Shown here: one piece after another, positions 8,293 through 18,637 of the stretch
How the letters are laid out: the number at the start of each line of letters is the position of its first letter
Position numbering within the stretch: position 1 is the first letter of the stretch
Assembly: GCA_903884535.1 (NCBI GenBank)
Contig: CAISEZ010000071.1
Coordinates: 1-64,000, forward strand
DNA: 64,000 bases
From: an uncultured Verrucomicrobia subdivision 3 bacterium
Lineage (GTDB): Bacteria > Verrucomicrobiota > Verrucomicrobiia > Limisphaerales > UBA11358
Reading direction: 5' to 3'
Position numbers and translations under genes: made by a program
The notes under the pieces: model-generated
Told to the model about the DNA's origin: nothing
The model's input: only the letters and a program-made list of their open reading frames with translations
Databases searched by the model: none

Positions 8293-8399
8293 CTCACTCG
8301 GCACACTGGCGCTAATGCGCACCGACTTTGACCGGTTCGCCTTGGCCCGCCGGCGCGAGATTAGTCTGAATCCAGCATTTGTCTTCCTGCCTTCCGGCC

Positions 8400-8948
8400 T
8401 TATTTCGCAATCATCCCGCTCTGGCGCGCGTAATTGAAAATGCCGCCGGCATCCACCACGGGGCGGACGTCGCCGAGCGGTTTGAAATGATACACTTTGC
8501 CGGTGGCTTGCGCCGTCACCGTCGCGGCGTCGAGATCCACGGTGACGATGTCGCCGGTTTTCAGCACGTCGCAGAGGCGCTCGGTGATTTCGCACGGATA
8601 AAGTTCGCCGGTGGCGACGCAGTTGCGGAAGAAGATGCGTGCGAAACTTTCGGCGAGCACGAGCTGGCAATTGGCCGAACCCATCGCGATGGGCGCGTGT
8701 TCGCGCGAGCTGCCGCAGCCGAAATTTTTCCCGCCGACGACGATGGGATATTCGCTGTCGAGCTGGCCGTCCTTGACGTAGCGAATCGGATAAAGCGATT
8801 TGGGCAGGCCGTCCAGCGCGTAGCTGCCGAGCTTTTCATATTCCTCGGCGATGGTGGGCACGAGGTTGAGAAACTGCGCGGAGATGATCTGGTCAGTGTC
8901 GATGTTGTCGCGCACGACGTAAACGGGGCCGGTAAAAACAGATTGCAT
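8400..8948 (-). CDS. leuD: 3-isopropylmalate dehydratase small subunit
   Basis: Start at 8948: MQSVFTGPVYVVRDNIDTDQIISAQFLNLV...GKNFGCGSSREHAPIAM; LeuD/aconitase swivel motifs. Confidence 0.9.
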   Translation of the reverse strand: MQSVFTGPVYVVRDNIDTDQIISAQFLNLVPTIAEEYEKLGSYALDGLPKSLYPIRYVKDGQLDSEYPIVVGGKNFGCGSSREHAPIAMGSANCQLVLAESFARIFFRNCVATGELYPCEITERLCDVLKTGDIVTVDLDAATVTAQATGKVYHFKPLGDVRPVVDAGGIFNYARQSGMIAK

Positions 8949-9103
8949 AACGAGCTTAATGTGCCGCGTGCGGACGGAATTTTCAATTCTAAATCTATCG
9001 GGGGAGAAACCGTGTCGCGCGAAGGCTGCGAAGGGAGCGAAGTAATTGCAAAGCGGATTTCCCCATTCGCCAACTTCGCGGCCTGCGCGCGACACCGCTT
9101 CCA

Positions 9104-9454
9104 TTAAATATCAATGACCGGTTTGTCCGGTGGTGCGGTCGGGCGGTTGTGTTGTTCGCGTTTGCGCAGCGCGATGACCGCCGCCGCGCACGCCGTCCAA
9201 GTCGGCAAATCTTCCAAAACAGGCACCAGTTCGACGACAAAGGTGGGCAGGAATAAAACGTGAAAGCCGATCACCCAACTCAAAAGGATCATCGCCACGC
9301 TGTCAATGACCTGATCAAGGAAGGCCCAGCCGAGCGGGCCGAGCAGCAATTGCAAGCCATCGGCCCCGGCGGCAATGGCCAGCGCGAGGATCATGCGCCC
9401 GCGCGTAAAAGTCGGGACGCGGAACAAACCGTTTAATTTTTCCGGCAGCTTCAC
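9104..9454 (-). CDS. small membrane protein, unknown function
   Basis: 116 aa with hydrophobic segments 'MILALAIAAGADGLQLLLGPLGWAFLDQVIDSVAMILLSWVIGFHVLFLPTFVV'. Confidence 0.6.
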   Translation of the reverse strand: MKLPEKLNGLFRVPTFTRGRMILALAIAAGADGLQLLLGPLGWAFLDQVIDSVAMILLSWVIGFHVLFLPTFVVELVPVLEDLPTWTACAAAVIALRKREQHNRPTAPPDKPVIDI

Positions 9455-9708
9455 GGTGGGGAGATGTTCCTCTGCGGCAGCTCGGTTTTCAATCGCGGAA
9501 ATGAGCTTCGTATTGTCTCAAATTTATCCTTGAGTGTCCCGGTGGCAGACACGGGGAACTATTTGCCGTTGAATTTTGCGCTAGGAAAATAGTGCTCACA
9601 TCGCTGTTTCCATTGAAAACAAAGGGTGAAAAGCAGGTGGCCTTGCAATTGCTAAAGGAGCTTCAATTATCGGCGATAACTCCGATAAGGGGAAATTTAA
9701 TCAGAAAT

Positions 9709-12237
9709 ATGAAAACTATAAAAATGCGGGCTGCCGCATGCGTGACAGTATTGTCGGTGTTGGCCTTTGCGCTGACAGGGTCGGTCGCCTCGGCGGCAAC
9801 CAATTCGCTGGTCTTCAAAACGCAACCGGCCAGCAGTGGCGTCGGAATCGTCATCAGCAATGTGGTGGTGCAGGTGGTGGATGGCAAAGGCAGCAATGTA
9901 TTGCAGGGCGGGGTGGCGATCACGCTGGCATTGAATAAAACCGGCCTGACGGGCACCACGGTCGTCATCACGGCTACGAATGGCGCGGCAGCCTTTTCGA
10001 ATTTGACAGTCACGCAGGTTGGCAATGGCGACACGTTGACCGCCAGCGCCATTGGATTGAAAAGCGCGGTGAGCAGCGTATTTTCGATCACGCAAGGCAA
10101 AACCGCGGTCGTGCTGACGGCGTCAACGAATCTGGTGACCTACGGTCAGGCGGCAACTTTAACGGCGGCGGTGAGTGCGGTGGCACCGGCGAGTGGAATG
10201 TTGTCAGGCATCGTCACGTTCAAAGATGGCAGCACGACGCTGGGAACCGGCGTTTTGAACGCGACGAATCAGGCCAGCTTCACGACCACCAACCGGTTGC
10301 TGGCGGGCACGCATGCCATCACGGCGACGTTTGGCGGCAGCACAAATTTCGCCGCCAGCGCTTCGAGCGCACTTTCACTAACGGTCGGCAAACTGGCCTT
10401 GACGGTTTCCGGCATCACCGCGAGCAATAAAATTTATGACGCGAAAACAACGGCGACGATCAACGTCAGCAATGCCGTGCTGTCGGCGGCATTGAGCGGC
10501 GACAATGTGATTTTGAACACGAGCGCGGCGAAGGGCGTGTTTGCCAGCAAAAATGCGGGCGCGGCCAAGGTCGTGACGATTTCCGGCCTGACGATTTCCG
10601 GCACGAACGCCGCAAATTATTCACTGACGCAGCCGGCCACAACGGCGAACATCGCCGCGGCAAATATAGCCGTCACCGCCAAGGGCGTGAACAAAGTTTA
10701 TGACGGCACCACCAATGCCACCGTGACGCTGGCGGACAATCATCTGGTCGGCGATGTTGTGGCCGACAGCTAAGCGTCCGCTGACTTCGCCAGCAAAAAT
10801 ATCGGCACGGCAAAAATCGTCACCGCGTTTGGCCTAGCAATTTCCGGCACGGATTCTGGAAACTATGTTTTGACCAATGCCACGGCCGTGACCACGGCGA
10901 ATATCACTTTGGCGCCGTTGACGGTTTCCGGCATCACCGCCAGCAACAAAGTTTATGACGCCAAGACGACGGCGGGATTGAACTTTGCCGCGGCGACATT
11001 AATCGGAGTGTTGGGCGGCGATGTGATCACATTGACCACGACAAATGCAAAAGGTTTGTTCGCCAATAAAAATGTCGGCACGGCCAAACCGGTGACCGTC
11101 TCCGGCCTAGCCGTCGCGGGAACCAGTGCCACCAATTATTCGCTGACGCAGCCCGTCGCCACGGCGAACATTTCCGCTGCGAATCTGACTGTCACCGCCA
11201 AAGGCGTGAACAAAGTTTATGATGGCACGACCAACGCCACGGTGACTTTGGCGGATAACCGTGTGGCCGGCGATGTCCTGACCGATTCAGCCACCGCCGC
11301 CTTTTTTGCCAGCGCCGGAGTTGCCACCAACAAAACGGTCAGTGTTGGCGGCATCACTATTTCTGGCACAGACGCTGCCAACTACACCTTGCTTAACACG
11401 AATGCCGTGACCGTCGCCAACATTACCACGGCAAAACTCACTGTGACGGCCGTCAGCCTGTCGCGGCCTTATGGCACGACGAATCCGCCGCTGACATATT
11501 TTTATTCCGGTTTGGTGAATGGCGAGACGAACACCACCGGCGGCGTCACCGGCGCTCCGGTTTTGACAACGACGGCGAAGACAAACAGCGCCGTTGGCAG
11601 TTATCCCATCACCGTTGCCAAAGGCACGCTCGCCTCGGTTAATTATGCCATCAGCTTGGTCAACGGAGTGCTGACCGTGACCAAGATGAGCACCGCTGCG
11701 CTGCTGACGTCGGGGCAAAATCCTGCGCTGACCAATCAAAACATCACCTTTGTTGCGAAAGTCAGCCCGCTGGTCGCGTCCGTGGCGCCGCTCACCGGCC
11801 AGGTGCAATTCAAGAGCAACGGCACAAACAATCTGGGAACTCCGGTGGCAGTGACCAATGGAACCATCAACCTCACCGTGGTCGCGGTCGCTTTGGCCAA
11901 CAACACCAACGGCAGCGTTTTGGTCACCGCTGAATACTCCGACCCGGCCGGCAATTTCAGCAGCAGCACGAACAGTTTGAACCAGAGCATCGTCGCCGTG
12001 ACCCCGCCGCCGCCGGCCATCGGCAAAATGTCTCTTGCGCCGATTTCGCTCAACGGCTCAGTGCAGGCCACGTTGCTGGGCACGCCCGGCCAGACCTTTG
12101 TCCTGCAAGTCTCGACGGACATGGTTCACTGGTCCTCGGTTTCCACGAACGTGGCCGATGCGAGCGGCGCCGTCTCCATCATCGAATCGAATGCGATGCA
12201 ATTCCCCAGCCGGTTTTATCGTGGCATGATGCCGTAA
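9709..12237 (+). pseudogene. secreted YDG/MBG-repeat protein interrupted by an in-frame TAA at 10771-10773
   Basis: Signal peptide MKTIKMRAAACVTVLSVLAFALTGSVASA; repeated 'GITASNK(I/V)YDAKTTA...NKVYDGTTNATVTLADN'. ORFs 9592..10773 and 10870..12237 are in the same frame and homology runs through the stop. Confidence 0.8.
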
Positions 12238-12317
12238 GTTTGCCGGGCTCCGACGGAAATGCAAAAAGTGATTCGGCGGGGTTCTATGAAAAACTTCGCT
12301 GTGGGTGGCGTGGCGAA

Positions 12318-13559
12318 TTAGAGCCGCAGGAAAATTTTCCGCTGGTAAAGAAAACGGGCGAACCCGATAAACAGCGCCACGCCGGTCGCGGCGATGACCA
12401 GGTCGCCGGAACCACCGGCGACGTGCGTGTCCAAAAAGTTTTTCACCGGGCCGCCCGCCAGCCGGCGGGCGAGTTTTTCAAAACCGAGGCCGCCCAGAAA
12501 ATTGCTGGTGAGGTAAATGGTCAGCGGGTTCATCCCGATCCAGACAAACGGCTGGCACCAGGTCCGCCATTGTTTGATGTCCACGATCCAGTAAAACGCG
12601 CCGAGCAGCAGGGCACTGTAACCGCCGGCGACAAGCACGTAGGACGACGTCCAGATTTTTTTGATGACGGGAAATTCCAAGCCCCACAAAAATCCCAGCG
12701 CCACGCCGGCGGCGCCGGAACCCAGCAACCACAAAACTTTTTTCTCGTCCGAAACCCGTTTGTTTTTGATCAGTAGTCCGGCGAAAATCCCCAGCAAGCC
12801 GGTGACAATCGCGGGCAAGGTGCTTAAAAAACCTTCGGGATCGTAAGTGCCGTCGTATTTCCGGCCCGGCAAATATTTTTGATCCAGATAATTGGGCAAC
12901 GTCACGCCTTGAACGTAGGAGCCGTGAATATAATTGGTGCTGGCCATGTTTAATTGCGAAACATTCTTGAAGCCAGCTTCCTTGGTGATGACCGCATCAC
13001 CGCCGGGCACCGGCCGCACATCGGGAAACGGCACGCACGCCAGCAGCGCCCAATACCCCAGCAACAGCGCCGCCGCGGCAGCGACCAGCACCCGCGTCCG
13101 AAAGAAAATGAACAACAGACCACCGCAGGTATAGCAAATCGCAATCCGATTCAAAACACCCATTAGCCGCATGTCCGGCCACGGATTGGTGAAGCCGCCG
13201 GAATAGATCAGGGCAACGATGAACAGCAAAATGCCCCGTTTCAAAACGCGTTTCACGGCGGCGGCACGCCCTTCATGCGCGAGGATTTTGGTCAGCGAAA
13301 GGACCGTTGAGACGCCCATCATGAAAACAAACAGCGGAAAAATCAGGTCGTAAAAATGAAAGCCCTGCCATTCGGCGTGGTCAAGTTGTGTCGCGAGGAA
13401 TTTGGTCGGCGCGGTCTGGCTGGTTTCGTGCAGCGCATAAACGAACGAGTCCGCGCCGAGAATCCAAAACATGTCGAAGCCGCGCAGCGCGTCGAGCGAC
13501 ATCAGGCGTTGCGGTTCAGGCGCGGCGGCAGTTGCGGTGGCGGGGACATGGGTGGACAT
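12318..13559 (-). CDS. acyltransferase-like membrane protein (heparan-alpha-glucosaminide N-acetyltransferase/NagX-like)
   Basis: Start at 13559: MSTHVPATATAAAPEPQRLMSLDALRGFDMFWILGADSF...; 'RLMSLDALRGFDMFWI' and multiple TM segments typical of the family. Confidence 0.8.
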   Translation of the reverse strand: MSTHVPATATAAAPEPQRLMSLDALRGFDMFWILGADSFVYALHETSQTAPTKFLATQLDHAEWQGFHFYDLIFPLFVFMMGVSTVLSLTKILAHEGRAAAVKRVLKRGILLFIVALIYSGGFTNPWPDMRLMGVLNRIAICYTCGGLLFIFFRTRVLVAAAAALLLGYWALLACVPFPDVRPVPGGDAVITKEAGFKNVSQLNMASTNYIHGSYVQGVTLPNYLDQKYLPGRKYDGTYDPEGFLSTLPAIVTGLLGIFAGLLIKNKRVSDEKKVLWLLGSGAAGVALGFLWGLEFPVIKKIWTSSYVLVAGGYSALLLGAFYWIVDIKQWRTWCQPFVWIGMNPLTIYLTSNFLGGLGFEKLARRLAGGPVKNFLDTHVAGGSGDLVIAATGVALFIGFARFLYQRKIFLRL

Positions 13560-13849
13560 AAAATTATGGCAGCAGATTAAAACGAACCGTGTCCGCCGAA
13601 TTTCCGGAGAAACCGCCGGTTTGTCCAACCAAAAAAACGACCAGAATTAGGGGGGCATTGGTCCGAATTTTATGTTTCAAAAAAACGGGAAAAGCGGCAT
13701 TTTTGAATTTATTCAAACGGTTGCCAGCCAACCGCAATGCCGAACTTATTACGCCATGCGATTTCAGACGACAGTTTTTTACGCCCACCGCCATTGCGTG
13801 GCGTTCGTGTTTGTCCCCGGGATGACTTCCCATTTCCAACGCCACACGC

Positions 13850-15625
13850 ATGAATAATTCCATTCAAAACACGAATCCCCAATCAGGCTACAACCGTTTT
13901 CTGCTGCTGGTTGCGGGGTTGGGCGGGCTGCTCTTTGGCGTGGATGTCGGCATCATCGCCGGCGCTTTGCCGTATCTGGAAGCCACGTCTGGCCTGAATG
14001 CTAACCAGCTTTCTTTCATCGTCGCGGCGGTTTTGCTGGGCGGTGTGATCTCCACTTTGTTCGCCGGCGCGCTGGCGGATTTTTTTGGCCGCAAAAACAT
14101 GATGATCTTCAGCGGCGTGCTGTTTGTCGTCAGCGTGCCGGCCATCGCGCTGTCGCATAGCTATGCGGCGCTGATTTTCGGCCGGTTGCTGCAAGGCGTC
14201 AGCGGCGGACTCATCGGCGTGGTCGTGCCGTTGTATCTCGCCGAATGTCTTTCCGCTGCGGATCGCGGCAAGGGCACCGGCATTTTCCAATGGCTGCTTA
14301 CGCTTGGCATCGTGGCGGCGGCGGTGATCGGTTTTTATTTCAGCGGGCGCGTCGAGGAAGTCGCCCAACTCGGCGATGCGGCAAAACTATTTGCGTTCAA
14401 GGACACTGCTTGGCGCGGCATTTTTTGGGTATCGCTGCCGCCGGGAATTCTTTTTGTCATCGGCGCATTCATGGTCTCGGAATCGCCGCGCTGGCTCTTT
14501 CGGCGCGGCCAAAAAGACGCGGCGATGCGGGCGCTATTGCGTTCGCGCTCCGATGAGCAGGCCAAAATTGAATTGCAGGAAATGGAGGACATTGCTGTGG
14601 CGGAAAAATCGTCGGCGAACTCCGCCGGGAAAAATTCCGAGTCGCTGCTTCAGCGCAAATACATCCTGCCATTTGTTCTGGCGTGCGTCATCCTCGCGTG
14701 CAACCAGGCCACCGGCGTCAATTCCATCATCGGTTACAATGCCACCATTCTCATCCAAGCTGGCTTGAGCGACAAGCAGGCGCACCTTGGCTACGTCATT
14801 CTTACCGTCGTCAATTTTCTGATGACCATCGGCGCCATCGCGCTGGTGGACCGCAAGGGACGGAAGTTTTTACTCTCGCTCGGCAGCGCTGGCGTGATCG
14901 TTTCGCTGCTCGCCGTCGGTATGATTTTTCACAAGACGGAGGCGCAGCGAGTGGACGTGAAAGACGCGGTGCAGGCCACGGTGATGGCTTCCAACCAAAC
15001 GGCAGTGGTAGAATTCAGTGAAGAATCGGCACTAAAACTTCTCGCGACGTCAGGCAAATCCTTCACGCAGCCCAAATCGCTCGTGGTGATTTATGCCTAC
15101 GGCGACTTTCAAGCCGCCACCAAAGTCGTCCGTTCGGATGAACTCGGTGCGAAGCTCGCCATTGACCGCGACAGTTGCGTGCCCGCCACCAAGGTGGCCG
15201 CGTTTTTCAAAAATCCTTTTGCCGACCTCGCCGCCGCGCGTATCGCGCCGTTGAAAATTGAGAACGCACTCATCACGCCCGTGCCATCCGCGCAAAATGG
15301 CTGGCTCACCGCGCTGTTGATTTACTGTTTCATGGCGTCGTTCGCCGTCGGTCCCGGCGTCTGTGTCTGGCTCGCGCTGTCCGAGCTGATGCCCACGCGC
15401 ATCCGCTCCAACGGCATGAGCGTTGCGCTGCTCATCAACATCGCCGTCTCCACGACCATCGCCGGCGTGTTTCTGCCGACCGTCGGCCAATATGGCTACT
15501 CGACGATGTTCTTCATTTTCGCCGGCTGCACGGTGATTTATTTCATCACCGCGACATTTTTTCTGCCGGAAACAAAAGGAAAAACGCTCGAAGAAATCGA
15601 GGAGCATTTTGAAGGGAACAAATGA
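13850..15625 (+). CDS. MFS sugar porter with a long insertion
   Basis: 'GGLLFGVDVGIIAGALPYL', 'GALADFFGRKNMMI', 'ESPRWLFRRGQ', 'LVDRKGRKFLLSLGSAG', 'PETKGKTLEEIEEHF'. Confidence 0.9.
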   Translation: MNNSIQNTNPQSGYNRFLLLVAGLGGLLFGVDVGIIAGALPYLEATSGLNANQLSFIVAAVLLGGVISTLFAGALADFFGRKNMMIFSGVLFVVSVPAIALSHSYAALIFGRLLQGVSGGLIGVVVPLYLAECLSAADRGKGTGIFQWLLTLGIVAAAVIGFYFSGRVEEVAQLGDAAKLFAFKDTAWRGIFWVSLPPGILFVIGAFMVSESPRWLFRRGQKDAAMRALLRSRSDEQAKIELQEMEDIAVAEKSSANSAGKNSESLLQRKYILPFVLACVILACNQATGVNSIIGYNATILIQAGLSDKQAHLGYVILTVVNFLMTIGAIALVDRKGRKFLLSLGSAGVIVSLLAVGMIFHKTEAQRVDVKDAVQATVMASNQTAVVEFSEESALKLLATSGKSFTQPKSLVVIYAYGDFQAATKVVRSDELGAKLAIDRDSCVPATKVAAFFKNPFADLAAARIAPLKIENALITPVPSAQNGWLTALLIYCFMASFAVGPGVCVWLALSELMPTRIRSNGMSVALLINIAVSTTIAGVFLPTVGQYGYSTMFFIFAGCTVIYFITATFFLPETKGKTLEEIEEHFEGNK

Positions 15626-17256
15626 GACGCACCGTTAAACAAATTCTTGGCATTATTCTAATCGCATCCGTTGGCGCTGTTGTCCGGGCAGCGAATCCAA
15701 CGCCCATCCTTCCCGCGCCGCTGAAGGCCGAAGCGCGGGAAGGACAATTTCAACTGACGGCCGCGAGCCGTATCCGTGCCGACGGCGCTTTCAAAAACGA
15801 AGCGCAATTGCTGGCTTCGCGGTTGCGAGCGGCCACCGGGTTTGCGCTGAAACTCAAAGCTGACAAATCCCAAATCGCCGGCGCGGACATTGTGCTGACG
15901 ACCAACGGTGCGGACGCGGCGCTCGGCGCGGAAGGCTATGGATTATCGGTCACGACCAACGGCATCGTCATCCGCGCGACAACGGCAGCGGGAATTTTTT
16001 ATGGCGCGCAGTCACTATTGCAACTGCTGCCGCCGGAGATTTTTTCCGCAAAACCTGCGGACGGAATGGCGTGGACGATTTCCTGTGTGGAAATTTCCGA
16101 CGCGCCGCGTTTCGGCTGGCGCGGTTTCATGCTCGACGTGAGCCGCCATTTTTTCACCAAGCCGGAAGTTGAACAGGTTTTGGATTTGATGGCGCTTTAC
16201 AAACTGAACACGTTTCACTGGCATCTGGTGGACGATCAGGGCTGGCGCATCCAGATCAAAAAATACCCGCAGTTGACGAGCGTTGGCGCGTGGCGCGACA
16301 ACATCGGTTTTGGCCTCGCTTCAAACTCTGCGACGGCCTACGACAAAAACGGGCGCTACGGCGGATTTTACACGCAGCGTGATATTCGTGAAGTCGTGGC
16401 TTATGCGGCAGCGCGACACATCACGGTGGTTCCGGAAATTGAAATGCCCGGCCATTCCAGCGCGGCGCTCATGGCGTATCCGCAGTTTGCCTGCGCGAAT
16501 GCAAAAATTGCCCTGCCTGAAAAAGGTGGCGTGTTTAACGGCGTTTATTGTGCGGGCAACGACGCGACATTTGTGTTCCTCGACAATATTTTGTCGGAAG
16601 TCGCCAGTTTATTTCCCGGAAAATATATCCACATCGGCGGCGATGAAGTCGTGAAATCCAACTGGATGGCATGTGCCCAATGTCAGGCACGCATCAAAAA
16701 TGAAGGCCTTAAAAATGAAAAAGAATTGCAGGCCTATTTCACCCGGCGCATCGAAAAAATTGTGAACGCCCACGGCAAAAACCTCATCGGCTGGAGCGAA
16801 ATTCGCGAGGGCGGGCTGGCACCGAGCGCCGCATTGATGGACTGGATCGGCGGCGGCGCGGAATCCGCTGCCAGCGCCCACGACGTGGTGATGGCGCCGA
16901 CGAAGTATTGTTATTTTGATCATTATCAGTCCACCAACCACCTCGCTGAGCCGAAAGCCATCGGCGGATTTTTGCCGCTGGAACGCGTTTATCAATTTGA
17001 ACCGTTGCCGGGAAAACTCGCGCCGGAATTTCAGGCACACGTGCTCGGCGGCCAGGCGAATTTGTGGACGGAATACATTCCGAATTTACGCCAGGTGGAA
17101 TACATGATGTTTCCGCGCCTCGGCGCCTTGGCGGAAGTGGATTGGTCGTTGCCAGCGGCGCGCGACTGGGAAAGTTTCAAAGTGCGCGCCGCGCAAAATG
17201 AAAAACGTCTCGACGCCCTCGGCGTGAATTATCGTCCGTTGTCCAAACCTGAATAA
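15622..17256 (+). CDS. beta-N-acetylhexosaminidase (GH20)
   Basis: 'APRFGWRGFMLDVSRHFF', 'NTFHWHLVDDQGWRIQIKKYPQLT', 'YIHIGGDEV'; start overlaps the MFS stop (ATGA). Confidence 0.95.
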   Translation: MRRTVKQILGIILIASVGAVVRAANPTPILPAPLKAEAREGQFQLTAASRIRADGAFKNEAQLLASRLRAATGFALKLKADKSQIAGADIVLTTNGADAALGAEGYGLSVTTNGIVIRATTAAGIFYGAQSLLQLLPPEIFSAKPADGMAWTISCVEISDAPRFGWRGFMLDVSRHFFTKPEVEQVLDLMALYKLNTFHWHLVDDQGWRIQIKKYPQLTSVGAWRDNIGFGLASNSATAYDKNGRYGGFYTQRDIREVVAYAAARHITVVPEIEMPGHSSAALMAYPQFACANAKIALPEKGGVFNGVYCAGNDATFVFLDNILSEVASLFPGKYIHIGGDEVVKSNWMACAQCQARIKNEGLKNEKELQAYFTRRIEKIVNAHGKNLIGWSEIREGGLAPSAALMDWIGGGAESAASAHDVVMAPTKYCYFDHYQSTNHLAEPKAIGGFLPLERVYQFEPLPGKLAPEFQAHVLGGQANLWTEYIPNLRQVEYMMFPRLGALAEVDWSLPAARDWESFKVRAAQNEKRLDALGVNYRPLSKPE

Positions 17257-17257
17257 A

Positions 17258-18634
17258 ATGAATTTGTTGCCTGCCAATTTCCCGGCACCGCTGGATCCGC
17301 AGTTCCAGCCGGCGGTTTTGTTTAATCGCAATTACGTCTTCGCCGCGAAAACAATCGGCCGTGCCGTGCCGCTGGTCATCGGGCTGGAGCGCGAAAATCA
17401 GCTCGTCTCCCGCTACGAAACCGCAGTATGGCCGGAAGCGGATGTGGCGACCCGGCTTTACGCCGAGCGGCTGGTGAAATTTTTATTGTGGCAGCGCGGC
17501 GGCTGGAAGCTTTATATCGGTGGGCCGAAGAGAATCGGTGAATTTATTCGCCAGCAGTATTCGTCGAGCGGCGTGCGCAAGTTTGACTGCGACATGATGA
17601 CGGCCGCTTACGGGAAAAAATTTCAGGTGGTCGTGACGACGGCGGAAAAAGTGCCGGCGGCGAAGGAAACGCAGACTGCGGCCGGCGGCCATTTGAAAGG
17701 CTGTCGCATCGGCTTTGACCTGGGCGCAAGCGACTACAAAGTTTCTGCGGTGATGGATGGCGAAGCAATTTTCACCGAGGAAGCGCCGTGGGATCCCAAG
17801 TCGCAGCCGAATCCAAATTATCATTACCACCACATCGCCTCGGCGCTGCACCGCGCGGCGGCGCATCTGCCGCGCGTGGACGCCATCGGCGGCAGCTCGG
17901 CGGGCATTATTGTGGACAACGAAATCCGCGTGGCGTCGCTGCTGCGCGCGGTGCCGAAAAAACTTTTTCCGCAGGCAGCAGGCATGTTCAAGCGCATCCA
18001 AAAAGAATGGAACGTGCCGCTGGTGGTGATGAACGATGGCGACGTGACGGCGCTGGCGGGCGCGCTGTCGCTCGGCAGCCGCGGCATGTTGGGCATCGCG
18101 ATGGGTTCGAGCCAGGCGGCGGGTTTCATGGACCGGCAGGGCCGCATTCCCGGCTGGCTGAACGAACTCGCCTTTGTGCCGGTGGACTATCAGCCGCAAG
18201 CCGCCGTGGACGAATGGTCGGGCGATCGCGGCACCGGTGTGATGTATTTCTCGCAGCAGGCGGTCAACAAGCTTTTGCCGGCGGCCAAAATCAAACTGCC
18301 GGAAAAAATGGGTTTGCCGGAGCGGCTCAAGGAAGTTCAAAATCTCATGGTCAAAGGCGACACGCGCGCGGCGAAAATTTACGAGACCATTGGCGTCTAT
18401 CTCGGCTGCGCGTTGGCGCAATATGCGGAGTTTTACGATTTTCGGCAGGCCTTGATTTTGGGCCGCGTTACCACCGGTAAAGGCGGCGATATCGTGATCG
18501 AAAAAGCGCGAAACATTTTGAACACGGAGTTTCCAGAAGTCGCGCGCAAAATCGAGCTGCGCGTGCCGGACGAAAAATCGCGGCGCGTCGGGCAGGCGGT
18601 CGCCGCCGCCAGTTTGCCGGCGCTGCGGAAATAA
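17258..18634 (+). CDS. ROK-family sugar kinase-like protein with N-terminal extension
   Basis: 'IGFDLGASDYKVSAVMDGE', 'GGSSAGIIVDNEIRVASL', 'VVMNDGDVTALAGALSLGSRGMLGIAMGSSQ'. Confidence 0.75.
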   Translation: MNLLPANFPAPLDPQFQPAVLFNRNYVFAAKTIGRAVPLVIGLERENQLVSRYETAVWPEADVATRLYAERLVKFLLWQRGGWKLYIGGPKRIGEFIRQQYSSSGVRKFDCDMMTAAYGKKFQVVVTTAEKVPAAKETQTAAGGHLKGCRIGFDLGASDYKVSAVMDGEAIFTEEAPWDPKSQPNPNYHYHHIASALHRAAAHLPRVDAIGGSSAGIIVDNEIRVASLLRAVPKKLFPQAAGMFKRIQKEWNVPLVVMNDGDVTALAGALSLGSRGMLGIAMGSSQAAGFMDRQGRIPGWLNELAFVPVDYQPQAAVDEWSGDRGTGVMYFSQQAVNKLLPAAKIKLPEKMGLPERLKEVQNLMVKGDTRAAKIYETIGVYLGCALAQYAEFYDFRQALILGRVTTGKGGDIVIEKARNILNTEFPEVARKIELRVPDEKSRRVGQAVAAASLPALRK

Positions 18635-18637
18635 ATT

